A stretch of DNA of 64,000 nucleotides from Hymenobacter actinosclerus (GCF_900111515.1 NZ_FOHS01000004.1:288634-352633); one strand, 5' to 3'; positions 53,080 to 61,711 are shown, counted from the stretch's first letter. Translations and numbers: made by a program. The notes: a model not told the origin generated them from the sequence alone.

Positions 53080-53119
53080 GTCGCCGGGAATTCCTGCTTG
53101 AACAGGAACCCCCGGCGAC
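53080..53119. other. Hairpin between HU and TPR genes
   Basis: GTCGCCGGG..TTCCTG (53080-53096) pairs with CAGGAA..CCCGGCGAC (53103-53119), two mismatches and a 6-nt loop. It could be a terminator of the HU transcript, but the T tract is weak. Confidence 0.55.
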
Positions 53120-53141
53120 TGGCCCTTTCCCCGTTCTGTCG

Positions 53142-54062
53142 ATGGCCGTTAGCACTTCCTCCTCCAAGCACCAACTTCTGATTCTGGCCCTGGCTCTGGC
53201 CCTGGTCGCCGGCTTGTTTCTGCTGCCGAAGGTAATTGTGAAGCCCAAAGACGGCCAGCCTACGCTGGCCCAGAACGGGGCCACGGCCAACCGCGACCAG
53301 GGCGCGGCTACTCCCGCCGTGGGGGAGCTCGACGAGCACGGCCACCCGGCTGGCAGCCACGACGAGCCCAGCGGCCCAACCGCCGAACAGCCCCACATGA
53401 CGATGCCCGCCGCTCAGCGCCGGGAAATCAGCACGCTGGTGGCTAAGTACACGGCTACGGACGACATGGGCTCGAAGCTGAGCGTAGCCCGCGAGCTGGC
53501 CGAAAAGTACAAAGCGGTGGAGCGCTTCGATAGTGCGGGCTACTACCTGGAGCAAATTGCTCTGGTACGCCCCGGCGAACAGGCTTTCCAGCGGGCCGCC
53601 GACCAGTACTACGAGGCCTACAGCTTCGCGACTACCGAGGCCCGGCAGAAACTGCTGGGTGCCAAGTGCCGCGAGCTGTACGAGCGGGTGCTGAAAAACA
53701 ACCCCGACAACCTCGATGCCAAAACCAACCTCGGCATGGCCTACATGGCCAGCGAGAATCCGGTGAAGGGCATCTCGCTGTTGCGGGAAGTTTTGGCTGC
53801 CGACCCACGCAACGAAAAGGCGATGTATAATCTTGGTTTACTGGCAGTTCAGAGCAATCAGTACGATAAAGCGGCCGAGCGTTTCAAGGAGCTGACCGAA
53901 ATCAATCCGAAAAACGTCAACGCGCAGTTCTATCTTGGCGTTTCGTTAGCCCAAACGGGCGCGAAGCAGGAGGCTCGCAAAGCCTTCCTGGCAGCCAAAA
54001 GCATCAGTTCCGACCCGTCTTTGGCCGCGTCGGTAGATGAGCAGCTGCAGAAACTCCAGTAA
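53142..54062 (+). CDS. Membrane-anchored TPR protein
   Basis: 306 residues from the ATG at 53142. One N-terminal helix (LLILALALALVAGLFLLP), a low-complexity His/Gly/Glu region (DEHGHPAGSHDEPSG), then TPR units (PDNLDAKTNLGMAYMASENPVKG, PRNEKAMYNLGLLAVQSNQYDKA, PKNVNAQFYLGVSLAQTG). It would sit in the inner membrane facing the periplasm. No exact family is recognised. Confidence 0.83.
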   Translation: MAVSTSSSKHQLLILALALALVAGLFLLPKVIVKPKDGQPTLAQNGATANRDQGAATPAVGELDEHGHPAGSHDEPSGPTAEQPHMTMPAAQRREISTLVAKYTATDDMGSKLSVARELAEKYKAVERFDSAGYYLEQIALVRPGEQAFQRAADQYYEAYSFATTEARQKLLGAKCRELYERVLKNNPDNLDAKTNLGMAYMASENPVKGISLLREVLAADPRNEKAMYNLGLLAVQSNQYDKAAERFKELTEINPKNVNAQFYLGVSLAQTGAKQEARKAFLAAKSISSDPSLAASVDEQLQKLQ

Positions 54063-54067
54063 AGGAG

Positions 54068-54151
54068 TTGTAGTTATTGTTGCTAGTTGTCAGTTTATAT
54101 ACAGAACTGATAGCCACAACTGACAACTGACAACCAAAGACTGACAACTAA
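54068..54151. repeat. Heptad inverted repeat (TAGTTGTCAGT type)
   Basis: Left part TAGTTGTCAGTT (54084 region), right part with three ACAACTG-type units (ACAACTGACAACTGACAACC). It belongs to the same heptad family as 37829-37948 and precedes the mini-gene at 54181. Confidence 0.78.
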
Positions 54152-54180
54152 ACAAAATTCAACCATTTAACCCCAACAAC

Positions 54181-54270
54181 ATGCCTTGCGGTAAAAAAAG
54201 AAAGCGTCATAAGATTGCTACTCACAAGCGGAAGAAGCGTCTGCGCAAGAACCGTCACAAGAAGAAGTAA
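54181..54270 (+). CDS. COX24/AURKAIP1-domain mini-protein (mS38/bS22-like)
   Basis: 29 residues, extremely basic (PCGKKRKRHKIATHKRKKR, then LRKNRHKKK). From established knowledge, small proteins of this kind in Bacteroidota carry the COX24/AURKAIP1 domain, related to mitochondrial mS38 and actinobacterial bS22, near the small subunit's decoding region. Upstream is an AT-rich stretch, and the stop codon TAA is followed by a hairpin region. It is too short to be found by most gene callers. Confidence 0.85.
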   Translation: MPCGKKRKRHKIATHKRKKRLRKNRHKKK

Positions 54271-54377
54271 GCCCCGGCGGGGTTTGCTGATGGGGCTTCT
54301 CGACTGAAAAGGGCCCGTCTATTTCTCACTTAGGTTCTTCCGAGAGTGGCCAGAAACATGCTTTCCCCGAGGCTGAC

Positions 54378-54413
54378 AAGGGAAGCCGGCGCCCACGTGC
54401 GCTGGCTTCCCTT
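54378..54413 (+). terminator. Terminator-like hairpin upstream of rng
   Basis: AAGGGAAGCCGGCGC pairs with GCGCTGGCTTCCCTT (one mismatch), loop CCACGT, followed by TTGC. It may end the transcript of the mini-gene. Confidence 0.65.
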
Positions 54414-54482
54414 TGCGGGTTTCGGGGCCGGTGCGTTTGGTCTGGCTGCCAATCAGGAGCTCCTTCCTAACCGCTTAATCCA

Positions 54483-56090
54483 TTGAGTAACGAATTAATC
54501 ATTAATTCTACTCAGGACGGAGAACGGATTGCCCTGCTACAGGACAAGCGGCTCATCGAATACCATTTCGACCGCAACGACACCGCCTATTCGGTTGGTG
54601 ACATCTTCCTGGGCACGGTCAAGAAAGTTATGCCCGGTCTGAACGCCGCGTTCATCGACATTGGGTATCAAAAAGACGCCTTTCTGCACTACGGCGACCT
54701 GGGGGAAAGTTTCCCCTCGCTCGTGAAGTGGGGCAAGAGCGTTCAATCGCAGAAAAACACCGTCGGGTCGCTGAAAAACTTTCAGTTTGAAGCGCCCCTC
54801 GACAAAGTAGGGAAAATCGACACCGTACTCAAGAAGGGCCAGCAATTGGTGGTCCAGATTGTGAAGGAGCCGATTTCGACCAAAGGCCCGCGCCTGTCCA
54901 CCGATATTTCGATGGCGGGCCGGTATCTGGTGCTGGTGCCGTTTTCCAACACCATCAGCGTGTCTAAAAAGATTGTCAGCCGTACGGAGCGGGACCGGCT
55001 TAAGCGCCTCATCGCCTCCATCAAGCCCGACAATTTTGGCGTGATTATCCGCACCGTGGCCGAGGGCCGCGAAGTGGCTGAGCTCGACCGGGACATGCAG
55101 AACATGACCGAGAAGTGGAACACGCTCCACGACAACTTGAAAGTGGGCAAGCCCAACGACAAGATCCTGGGCGAACTGGGCCGCACCTCCTCCATGCTAC
55201 GCGACATGCTCAACGAGTCGTTCGATGCCATTACCGTGGACTCGCCGGCCCTATACGAGGAGATGCGCAGCTACCTGCAACAGATTGCTCCCGACAAGCT
55301 CGGGCTGCTGAAACTGCACACCGGCAAGGTGAAGGTGTTTGAGCAGCACGGCATCGAGAAGCAGCTCAAAACGCTGTTTGGAAAGGCCGTAACGGCCCCC
55401 GGCGGCGGTTACCTGGTTATCGAGCACACCGAGGCCCTGCACGTTATCGACGTGAACTCGGGCAACAAGAGCAATCAGGAAGGCGACCAGGAAGCCACGG
55501 CGCTGGCCGTGAACCTCGCGGCCGCCAAGGAAGTAGCCCGCCAGCTCCGGCTGCGCGACATGGGCGGCATCATCGTGGTCGATTTCATCGATATGAAATC
55601 GGCCGAGAGCCGCAAGAAGGTGGAGGATGCGGTGCACAGCGTGATGAAACACGACAAGGCCCGCTACACCATCCTGCCCATCACCAAGTTTGGCCTGCTT
55701 CAGATTACCCGGCAGCGCGTGCGGCCGGCCGAAGCCATTGTAACCGGCGAGGTGTGCCCCACCTGCGGCGGTACGGGCAAGATTTCGGCTTCCATCCTCG
55801 TGACGGACGAAATCGACAACAGCATCGACGACCTGCTGGTCGCTCAAAACCAGTCGGGCATTACGCTTTCAGTGCACCCGTTCCTGCACGCCTACTATAC
55901 CAAAGGGTTGGTAAGCCGTCAGATGAAATGGTACCTGAAGTATTATAAGTGGGTGAAGGTGACCAAAGACACCAGCATGGGTCTCACCGAATACCGCATC
56001 GAGGACGAAAACGGCGAGGAAATCGAGCTGCATTCGGCCGCGGCGGCCATGAGCCGGTTGCAGGACCGGGAACTGGAAATAGTTGACTGA
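54483..56090 (+). CDS. rng: Ribonuclease E/G family protein
   Basis: 535 residues starting with a TTG (SNELIINSTQDGERIALLQD). An S1-like domain (VGDIFLGTVKKVMPGLNAAFIDIGYQKDAFL) precedes the catalytic core, in which VIDVNSG and GIIVVDFIDM hold metal-binding Asp. CPTCGGTGK is the zinc-link. The long C-terminal degradosome arm of RNase E is absent, so this is RNase G-type. It cleaves AU-rich RNA, including 16S rRNA precursor. Confidence 0.94.
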   Translation: MSNELIINSTQDGERIALLQDKRLIEYHFDRNDTAYSVGDIFLGTVKKVMPGLNAAFIDIGYQKDAFLHYGDLGESFPSLVKWGKSVQSQKNTVGSLKNFQFEAPLDKVGKIDTVLKKGQQLVVQIVKEPISTKGPRLSTDISMAGRYLVLVPFSNTISVSKKIVSRTERDRLKRLIASIKPDNFGVIIRTVAEGREVAELDRDMQNMTEKWNTLHDNLKVGKPNDKILGELGRTSSMLRDMLNESFDAITVDSPALYEEMRSYLQQIAPDKLGLLKLHTGKVKVFEQHGIEKQLKTLFGKAVTAPGGGYLVIEHTEALHVIDVNSGNKSNQEGDQEATALAVNLAAAKEVARQLRLRDMGGIIVVDFIDMKSAESRKKVEDAVHSVMKHDKARYTILPITKFGLLQITRQRVRPAEAIVTGEVCPTCGGTGKISASILVTDEIDNSIDDLLVAQNQSGITLSVHPFLHAYYTKGLVSRQMKWYLKYYKWVKVTKDTSMGLTEYRIEDENGEEIELHSAAAAMSRLQDRELEIVD

Positions 56091-56143
56091 TTAACTGAAG
56101 ACTGACGGATTTTTTCTGCGAAAAAAACTCCTCCTGATAGAAG

Positions 56144-56183
56144 AAACCCCCGCGCTGCTCAGAGCAACGCGGGGGTTTTTCGT
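56144..56183 (+). terminator. Terminator after rng
   Basis: AAACCCCCGCG pairs with CGCGGGGGTTT, extended by the inner pairing CTGCTC with GAGCA, and followed by TTTT. Confidence 0.85.
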
Positions 56184-56207
56184 TGAGGGGTGTTTGATAA
56201 TAGACGT

Positions 56208-56246
56208 TCATTCTTCGACTCCGCTTCGCTTCGCTCAGAATGACGG
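56208..56246. repeat. Single-arm REP-like element
   Basis: TCATTCTTCGACTCCGCTTCGCTTCGCTCAGAATGACGG is close in sequence to one arm of the palindrome at 27212-27312. The ends (TCATTCT and AGAATGA) can pair as a short hairpin. Confidence 0.8.
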
Positions 56247-56268
56247 TCTGTTGCTACTCAATACCCCC

Positions 56269-56940
56269 TTAAAACTTAATGCCCAGATCCAGCGCGAATT
56301 CACTGTTTTTCAGCTCGGCGTTTTTGATGCCTAGTTTGTCTTCGAAGTACTTATCGATGTTGAGTAGGCCGCGGTGGTAGCTGATGCCGGCCAGAAACTT
56401 GGTGCTTTGGCCGAGCTGGCGCTCGATGCCGGCGCCGAGGCGCAGATTGGCATCGGGGATGATGGCGTGCTTGGTTGCCTTGGTGCGGTTGCCTGATGCT
56501 GGGCTGGTGTAGTACTTGTCGCCATCGACGCGGGCGCCGATAACGCCGCCCAGTGCCCCGCCGAGCTGGAAGTAGACTTTGGTATCCTCGGCCACATCGT
56601 TGGTGAACAGTTTTACCGTGAGCGGCACCTGCAGGTACTGCAGGCCCAGCTTCTGCTCGTAGCGCCGCTGACTGGCGCCGTCGAAGTAGCTAACCTTGCC
56701 ACCCTTGCCCACCAGTTCCAGGCCGGTGCTGAAGGCGTAGTTCTGGCCGAAGAAGTAGTCGACGATAAGGCCGCCGCCCAGGCTGAGCTTGGCATTTTCG
56801 TTTTTCAACTCGTCGCCGTTGGGCGAGCTGGCCCGCAGGCTGGTGAGGGAGGGGGACACCTTGAGGCCGATTTCGACCTGGGCGGAAGCCGTGCCGATGG
56901 CGGCGGCACTGAAAACAAGGGCAAGCAGGGCCTTTTTCAT
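56269..56940 (-). CDS. PorT-like outer-membrane beta-barrel protein
   Basis: 223 residues. Signal peptide with cleavage after TASAQ. VEIGLKVSPSLTSLR, GGGLIVDYFFGQNYAFSTGLELVGKGGK, YLQVPLTVKLFT and GISYHRGLLNID form the usual 8-strand barrel of the porin/PorT family, ending in FALDLGIKF. Function unknown. It is convergent with rng. Confidence 0.83.
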   Translation of the reverse strand: MKKALLALVFSAAAIGTASAQVEIGLKVSPSLTSLRASSPNGDELKNENAKLSLGGGLIVDYFFGQNYAFSTGLELVGKGGKVSYFDGASQRRYEQKLGLQYLQVPLTVKLFTNDVAEDTKVYFQLGGALGGVIGARVDGDKYYTSPASGNRTKATKHAIIPDANLRLGAGIERQLGQSTKFLAGISYHRGLLNIDKYFEDKLGIKNAELKNSEFALDLGIKF

Positions 56941-57001
56941 GGCGGAAGCGGAAAAGCGGTGGAGGAAGGCCAGGGCCCGGCGGCAGGCCGGCGGATTTGG
57001 C

Positions 57002-57009
57002 TACTTTTG
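57002..57009 (+). promoter_or_regulatory. Bacteroidota -7 element upstream of gldB
   Basis: TACTTTTG matches TAnnTTTG and lies 19 bp before the ATG at 57029, implying a very short leader. No matching -33 box was seen. Confidence 0.5.
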
Positions 57010-57028
57010 AATCAAAGATAGAACCGTG

Positions 57029-58063
57029 ATGCACATTTCTGCCCGTTTGCATGCCCTGCTGCTCGCTGCCTCGGCGGCGGCCGCCCTAAGCCTGGGAGCC
57101 TGCTCCCGTAACCAAGACCGTTGTGAGCTGAGTCCTGAGGTGGCCCGGGTGGAGGCAGCGGTACGGCTTGAGCGGCTCGAAAAGCCTTTTTTCAAGCTGA
57201 AAACCCCGGCCGACGCCGACCAGTTTCTGCAGCAGCACGGGCTGTTTGCGCGGCAGTTTCTGCAGGCCGGCCAGTACCCGCCGGGCGTGCTGAGCGCCAC
57301 GCTGGCCCGGCTGGCCACCAACGCCGGCCTGCAGAAGCTGGGCGCCCAGGCTGATAGTACCTTCCGGGGGCCGCAGCTGCAGCAGAACCTGACGCGGCTG
57401 TTCCAGCACGTGCGCTACTACTACCCCAGCTTTAAGGTGCCGCCCATCGAAACCTTCGTGAGCGGACTAAGCCAGGATCTGTTCGTCAACGACAGCCTGA
57501 TTGTTATCAGTACTGACTATTTCGTGGGGCCCACGGCCGTGTACCGGCCCAATGTGCCGGGCTACATTCAGCGGCGCTACACGCCCGAGCACCTGGTGCC
57601 GGGTCTGGCGCTGGCCATCAGCACCAAGTACAACCAGAAGCCCGCCGCCGGCCAGACCATGCTCGGCGAGATGGTGCACTTCGGCAAGGCCCTGTACTTC
57701 GCCCAGCAGATGCTGCCCTGCACCCCCGATTCGCTGCTTGTGGGCTATACCGACGCCGAAATAGCCGGTGTCGAGTTCAATGAGGGAAAAATCTGGGCCC
57801 ATTTCATCGAGAAGAATCTGCTCTATAGCACTGCTCCGTTTGTTATTCAGAAGTACATCGGCGAGCGGCCCAACATTCCGGAAATCGACAAAACCGCGCC
57901 CGGCCGCGTGGGCGCCTGGCTGGGCTGGCAAATCGTGCGCAAGTACATGGCCGAAAACCCCAACGTAACCCTGCCCCAGCTCATGGCCGAGAAGGACGCC
58001 CAGCGCATCCTCAACCAGTCGCGCTACCGGCCCAGGGTAAATAGTGGGCGGGTGAGCAGTTAG
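57029..58063 (+). CDS. gldB: Gliding motility lipoprotein GldB
   Basis: 344 residues from the ATG at 57029, with lipobox SLGAC near residue 25. YYPSFKVPP, the central YIQRRYTPEHLVP, LGEMVHFGKALYFAQQMLP, IWAHFIEKNLLYST and GRVGAWLGWQIVRKYM are the recognisable GldB blocks. It is a gliding-machinery lipoprotein facing the periplasm. gldC, which usually follows gldB, is not present here; a REP palindrome and comM follow. Confidence 0.87.
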   Translation: MHISARLHALLLAASAAAALSLGACSRNQDRCELSPEVARVEAAVRLERLEKPFFKLKTPADADQFLQQHGLFARQFLQAGQYPPGVLSATLARLATNAGLQKLGAQADSTFRGPQLQQNLTRLFQHVRYYYPSFKVPPIETFVSGLSQDLFVNDSLIVISTDYFVGPTAVYRPNVPGYIQRRYTPEHLVPGLALAISTKYNQKPAAGQTMLGEMVHFGKALYFAQQMLPCTPDSLLVGYTDAEIAGVEFNEGKIWAHFIEKNLLYSTAPFVIQKYIGERPNIPEIDKTAPGRVGAWLGWQIVRKYMAENPNVTLPQLMAEKDAQRILNQSRYRPRVNSGRVSS

Positions 58064-58090
58064 GAGCTTGGAATATGGAATTAAAAGTGA

Positions 58091-58207
58091 AAAATTAAAA
58101 CCGCTTGTCATCCTGAGCTTGCGAAGGACCTATCCAGAAGCTATACACTGATGTCAGCCTCTGGATAGGTCCTTCGCAAGCTCAGGATGACAAGCGGTTT
58201 TAATTTT
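58091..58207. repeat. REP-like perfect palindrome, 48-bp arms
   Basis: Arms 58091-58138 and 58160-58207 are exact reverse complements (inner edge GACCTATCCAGA) with a 21-nt spacer. The core TGTCATCCTGAGCTTGCGAAGG recalls the TCATTCTGAGC element at 27212. It lies between gldB and comM, ending 20 bp before comM. Confidence 0.92.
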
Positions 58208-58226
58208 ACTTTTTACTTGAAATAAG

Positions 58227-59342
58227 ATGCTCACGAAAACCTTTGGCTCGGCTGTGCAGGGCGTAAATGCCTACACGATTACGATTGAAGTGGTCGTGTC
58301 GCAGGGAACCGGGTTTTTCGTGGTGGGGCTGCCCGATAATGCCATCAAGGAAAGCCAGCAGCGGGTGGAGGCGGCCCTGAAGTTCCGGGGCTACCGCATG
58401 CCCCGCACCAAGGTGGTGGTGAACATGGCCCCGGCCGACATCCGCAAGGAGGGTTCGGCCTACGATTTGCCCATCGGGCTGGGCATTCTGCACGCCTCGC
58501 AGCAGCTGGACACCGAGCGGCTGGCCGATTACGTGATTATGGGCGAGCTGGCCCTCGATGGGGAGCTGCGGCCGATAAAGGGCGTGCTGCCCATTGCCAT
58601 TCAGGCCCGCAAAGAGGGCTTCAAGGGGCTGATTCTGCCCCGCGAGAATGCGCAGGAGGCGGCCATCGTCAACAGCCTCGATGTGATTCCGGTGGGCACC
58701 ATGCAGGAGGCCGTGGACTTTCTGGAGGGCCGGCTGGAAATTGCACCGGTAACGATGGATACGCGCGACCTGTTTCAGCAGACGGCCAACCAATATGAGG
58801 CCGATTTTGCCGACGTGCAGGGCCAGGAGAACATCAAGCGGGCCCTGGAAATTGCCGCTGCCGGGGGCCACAACGTTATCATGATCGGCCCGCCGGGTGC
58901 GGGCAAAACCATGCTGGCCAAGCGCCTGCCCAGCATCCTGCCGGCCCTCAACATGCAGGAGGCCCTGGAAACGACCAAGATTCATTCGGTGGCCGGCCGG
59001 CTCGGTAGCCACGCCTCGCTCATCCATACCCGGCCCTTCCGGGCCCCGCACCACACGATTTCCGATGTGGCATTGGTGGGAGGGGGGAGCAATCCGCAGC
59101 CGGGCGAAATCTCGCTGGCTCATAACGGGGTGCTGTTTCTCGATGAGCTGCCTGAGTTCAAGCGCACGGTGCTGGAGGTGATGCGCCAGCCGCTGGAAGA
59201 GCGCCGGGTAACCATTGCGCGGGCCAAGCTCAGCATCGAGTTCCCGGCCAACTTCATGCTGATTGCGAGCATGAATCCCTGCCCCTGCGGCTACTACAAT
59301 CATCCTGAGAAAGAGTGCGTGTGCTGTAAAAGTCCACAGTAG
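58227..59342 (+). pseudogene. comM: ComM/YifB AAA+ protein, truncated by insertion
   Basis: 371 codons remain of a family length of about 510. The N-terminal domain ([22 protein letters not shown]), Walker [14 protein letters not shown] and Walker [10 protein letters not shown] are intact. The reading frame breaks just after HPEKECVC; the last five codons (CKSPQ) come from the inserted DNA, and the C-terminal Mg-chelatase domain (GPLLDRIDLH region) is missing from the window. ComM is a helicase in natural transformation. The remainder should lie beyond the right edge. Confidence 0.9.
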
Positions 59343-59413
59343 TTGAGACTTTTCCGATGTTGATGAGATAATTTCCATTGGTTATGAGACGAGCTACGGT
59401 AATCGAGACACTA
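59340..59413 (+). repeat. Four direct repeats about 20 bp apart at the element end
   Basis: The GAGA cores lie at 59345, 59365, 59386 and 59405, spaced 20, 21 and 19 bp. They sit in the contexts TAGTTGAGAC, GTTGATGAGAT, GGTTATGAGAC and GTAATCGAGAC. Closely spaced 20-22-bp TnsB sites at a TGT end are the known plan of Tn7 ends. The last two lie inside the first gene. Confidence 0.6.
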
Positions 59414-61156
59414 GAATTGCCAATTACCTTACCTTCCCTGTCCCCTGGGCAGGCTTACCAGTTGGTTGCTGTCGGTGCTTTCGCGCATGATTCACACCCA
59501 TCGAGAGACTCCCAGATTCCCCTCTCTTTTCGCGAGGTAAGTCAGGATGATGGCCAGCCGGTATCCGGCGATTCCCCTGTTGTCAAAAGCAAAGTGCACG
59601 TTCACCAAGCAATGAGTTTGCGAGGGGGGACAATGTGGACCAAGACAGGAGTCCCTTTGGGTCCTTCCCCAGCCTTACAAAGCCGTAAAATATCGCTCGG
59701 TGCTGGCCCCATCGAACCACAATGCCTGAAGGACATCCTGACGAATTTCACTGACCCCGGTGAGTTAAGCGAACTATACAAGTTTTTACCTCCAAGCCTT
59801 TTACGGCAGTTAGGCAAGACCCCTTTCGTTCAAGTTCAACACAAGGATAATACCTACTTGATTCCTTGCTTTGAACTAGCCCGGGCCTTCTACTTTTGGA
59901 CCGGACCCAAGATGATTGACTTCTTCTTTTCCCCGCTTCAAGCCCATCATCTTTGCCAGCCCCTGCGGGCACCCACTGCCGGCAATCGCCAACGGGCCAA
60001 AATGATGCTGGTAGTGTCTCCCACCTTACAGGATACACTGGACCTGCCTAGAGCTTATACGCCCCTACAGGTTACGCAGATGGCCCACCTGCTTTTCTCA
60101 CCCGTCTTCGCTCACAGTTTCAACCGATTGCACTCCTCCATGATAGGGCAGTGGGGGAAGGGAGTTCCAGCCCATGTTTGGCTAACCCTTGAATTAGGAA
60201 AAGCTATAAGGGTTCGCGCGGAAGGATTTCCCTTCACCTACAACGGTAAGCCCTTTTTCTGGACTTGTGCTTTACCGGAGCGCGCTTCTTACTTCTGCTT
60301 TTGCCACTTGGACTACACTGCCCTGTATGATACGCGGATGGCTACCCCCAGTGTTACTTCGGATACGTCGTCGGCCCCCCCGAGCCCCGGTGGTGCCCGC
60401 GCACGGATGCAGGTAGGAGCATCGATCAGCCACGATTCCAACCAGGCCGGTAGCAGCCAATACGCCGGGCAGCAAGTGCACGTTCCTTCCGACGAAATCG
60501 TGGGCCTGCCTTCCATCAGGCGCGACAAAAAAATAATTAAAGCCCAAGTTAAACAATGGCTCAAGTGGTGGATTAACGGCCGGCCCACCGTTTTAAGTGA
60601 ACGGGCGGGTGGGCGCGACCTAGATATAGCGAAGGTAGATCTACACCTCGATGTACACCGGCTTACTTACTCGGTCTACTTTGAAGCTATCGTCACATTA
60701 TTGCGTAAAAGAAATGCAGTCAAATGCTTAGCGCAGAATACAAGTATTCCCTCGACGCCTATTAACTACTGCTTACTGCCCATCAAGTTTCGCCCCGCCA
60801 CCCACAGCCCCTACCGGGTAGCCGTCGCAGAAATAGTAACTGGTGCGCGGGGCCGGGAGGGTTACTTTTACTTTTTCCAAGTATTGGCCAGTCGCAGCCT
60901 GCGCTCCGGTTTTTTGTACAAAGGGGACCAATCGCAACTCACCCCCGACCAACTCGACGATCTGTTGATAGCCATTCACCGCAAGGAAGATGATTGGCGC
61001 AAAGTTATAGAAGACTTCCAAGAGCGATTGACGCGCAAGTTTCACACCGAGTTGGTCATTCTCGCCCGTAATCATCTATACGTAGAGAGCGACGCGATGC
61101 GATGCGAAAAGGAGATCCGCTCCCTAGCCGGACTCAAAAAAATCAAGACGCCGTAA
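59384..61156 (+). CDS. TnsE-like transposition protein
   Basis: 590 residues from the ATG at 59384. The middle block LIPCFELARAFYFW (about 159-172) resembles the IP-x-x-ELAR block in Tn7 TnsE as I remember it. Beta-rich segments follow (LLFSPVFAHSFNRL, IRVRAEGFPF), then a Ser/Ala-rich linker (about 325-385) and a C-terminal domain with SVYFEAIVTLLRKR and YRVAVAEIV. TnsE directs insertion into replicating DNA. The assignment is by eye and context (inside the comM junction); no transposase gene is visible. Confidence 0.55.
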   Translation: MRRATVIETLELPITLPSLSPGQAYQLVAVGAFAHDSHPSRDSQIPLSFREVSQDDGQPVSGDSPVVKSKVHVHQAMSLRGGTMWTKTGVPLGPSPALQSRKISLGAGPIEPQCLKDILTNFTDPGELSELYKFLPPSLLRQLGKTPFVQVQHKDNTYLIPCFELARAFYFWTGPKMIDFFFSPLQAHHLCQPLRAPTAGNRQRAKMMLVVSPTLQDTLDLPRAYTPLQVTQMAHLLFSPVFAHSFNRLHSSMIGQWGKGVPAHVWLTLELGKAIRVRAEGFPFTYNGKPFFWTCALPERASYFCFCHLDYTALYDTRMATPSVTSDTSSAPPSPGGARARMQVGASISHDSNQAGSSQYAGQQVHVPSDEIVGLPSIRRDKKIIKAQVKQWLKWWINGRPTVLSERAGGRDLDIAKVDLHLDVHRLTYSVYFEAIVTLLRKRNAVKCLAQNTSIPSTPINYCLLPIKFRPATHSPYRVAVAEIVTGARGREGYFYFFQVLASRSLRSGFLYKGDQSQLTPDQLDDLLIAIHRKEDDWRKVIEDFQERLTRKFHTELVILARNHLYVESDAMRCEKEIRSLAGLKKIKTP

Positions 61157-61179
61157 TCTCGACGACCACTTTTTTCTCC

Positions 61180-61711
61180 ATGAAATCACTGCTGCTGGCC
61201 TTGGGGGGCGGTCTGTTCGTTTCCGAGCCCGAAGACGGTCTCGCTGCCCGTAAACCCGCCACCCGGCCCGCTAAGACCTTGGCCGCCTCATTGTGCCGCT
61301 GCTCGGGTGATGCGTATTGCCGATCGTTTCGTAACTGTAGTGCCTGCGGTCACTGTGCCGGCAAGGGCGATAGCTGCGGGGTATGTGCCACTTATTCGGC
61401 TCCCGTGCGGACGTACTGGACCCCTGCCCGCACCCGCTCGGCAAGGTGCTTCCGGCAGTGCGCCCCGTACCATGACCGCCGGAACAAAAACGGTGCTGGT
61501 GGAGGGCGTGCGCTACGTGGTCACCGCGTCGATGCTCAACCTACGGGCCGAGCCTGACATTGATGCCGAGATGCTACGTGTCCTGGAGACGGGCGACGCC
61601 GTGACCGTACTGGAACTGATGGACGGTCAGTGGGCCCGTGTATCAAGCGAAAACGCTTCACTCGGCGATTTGGAATGCTACGTGGCAAAGGCGTATCTAG
61701 GTAAGCGGTAA
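61180..61711 (+). pseudogene. Cys-rich SH3-domain secreted protein, frameshifted
   Basis: Two overlapping frames seem to be parts of one gene. Frame one from the ATG at 61180 gives a hydrophobic start (LLLALGGGLFV) and a Cys-rich block (CRCSGDAYCRSFRNCSACGHC). Frame two, open to 61711, gives VLVEGVRYVVTASMLNLRAEPDID and GQWARVSSEN, a bacterial SH3 domain. A one-base difference near 61440 would join them. If the shift is real, an 80-residue SH3 protein could still start at the ATG at 61472. Confidence 0.6.
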
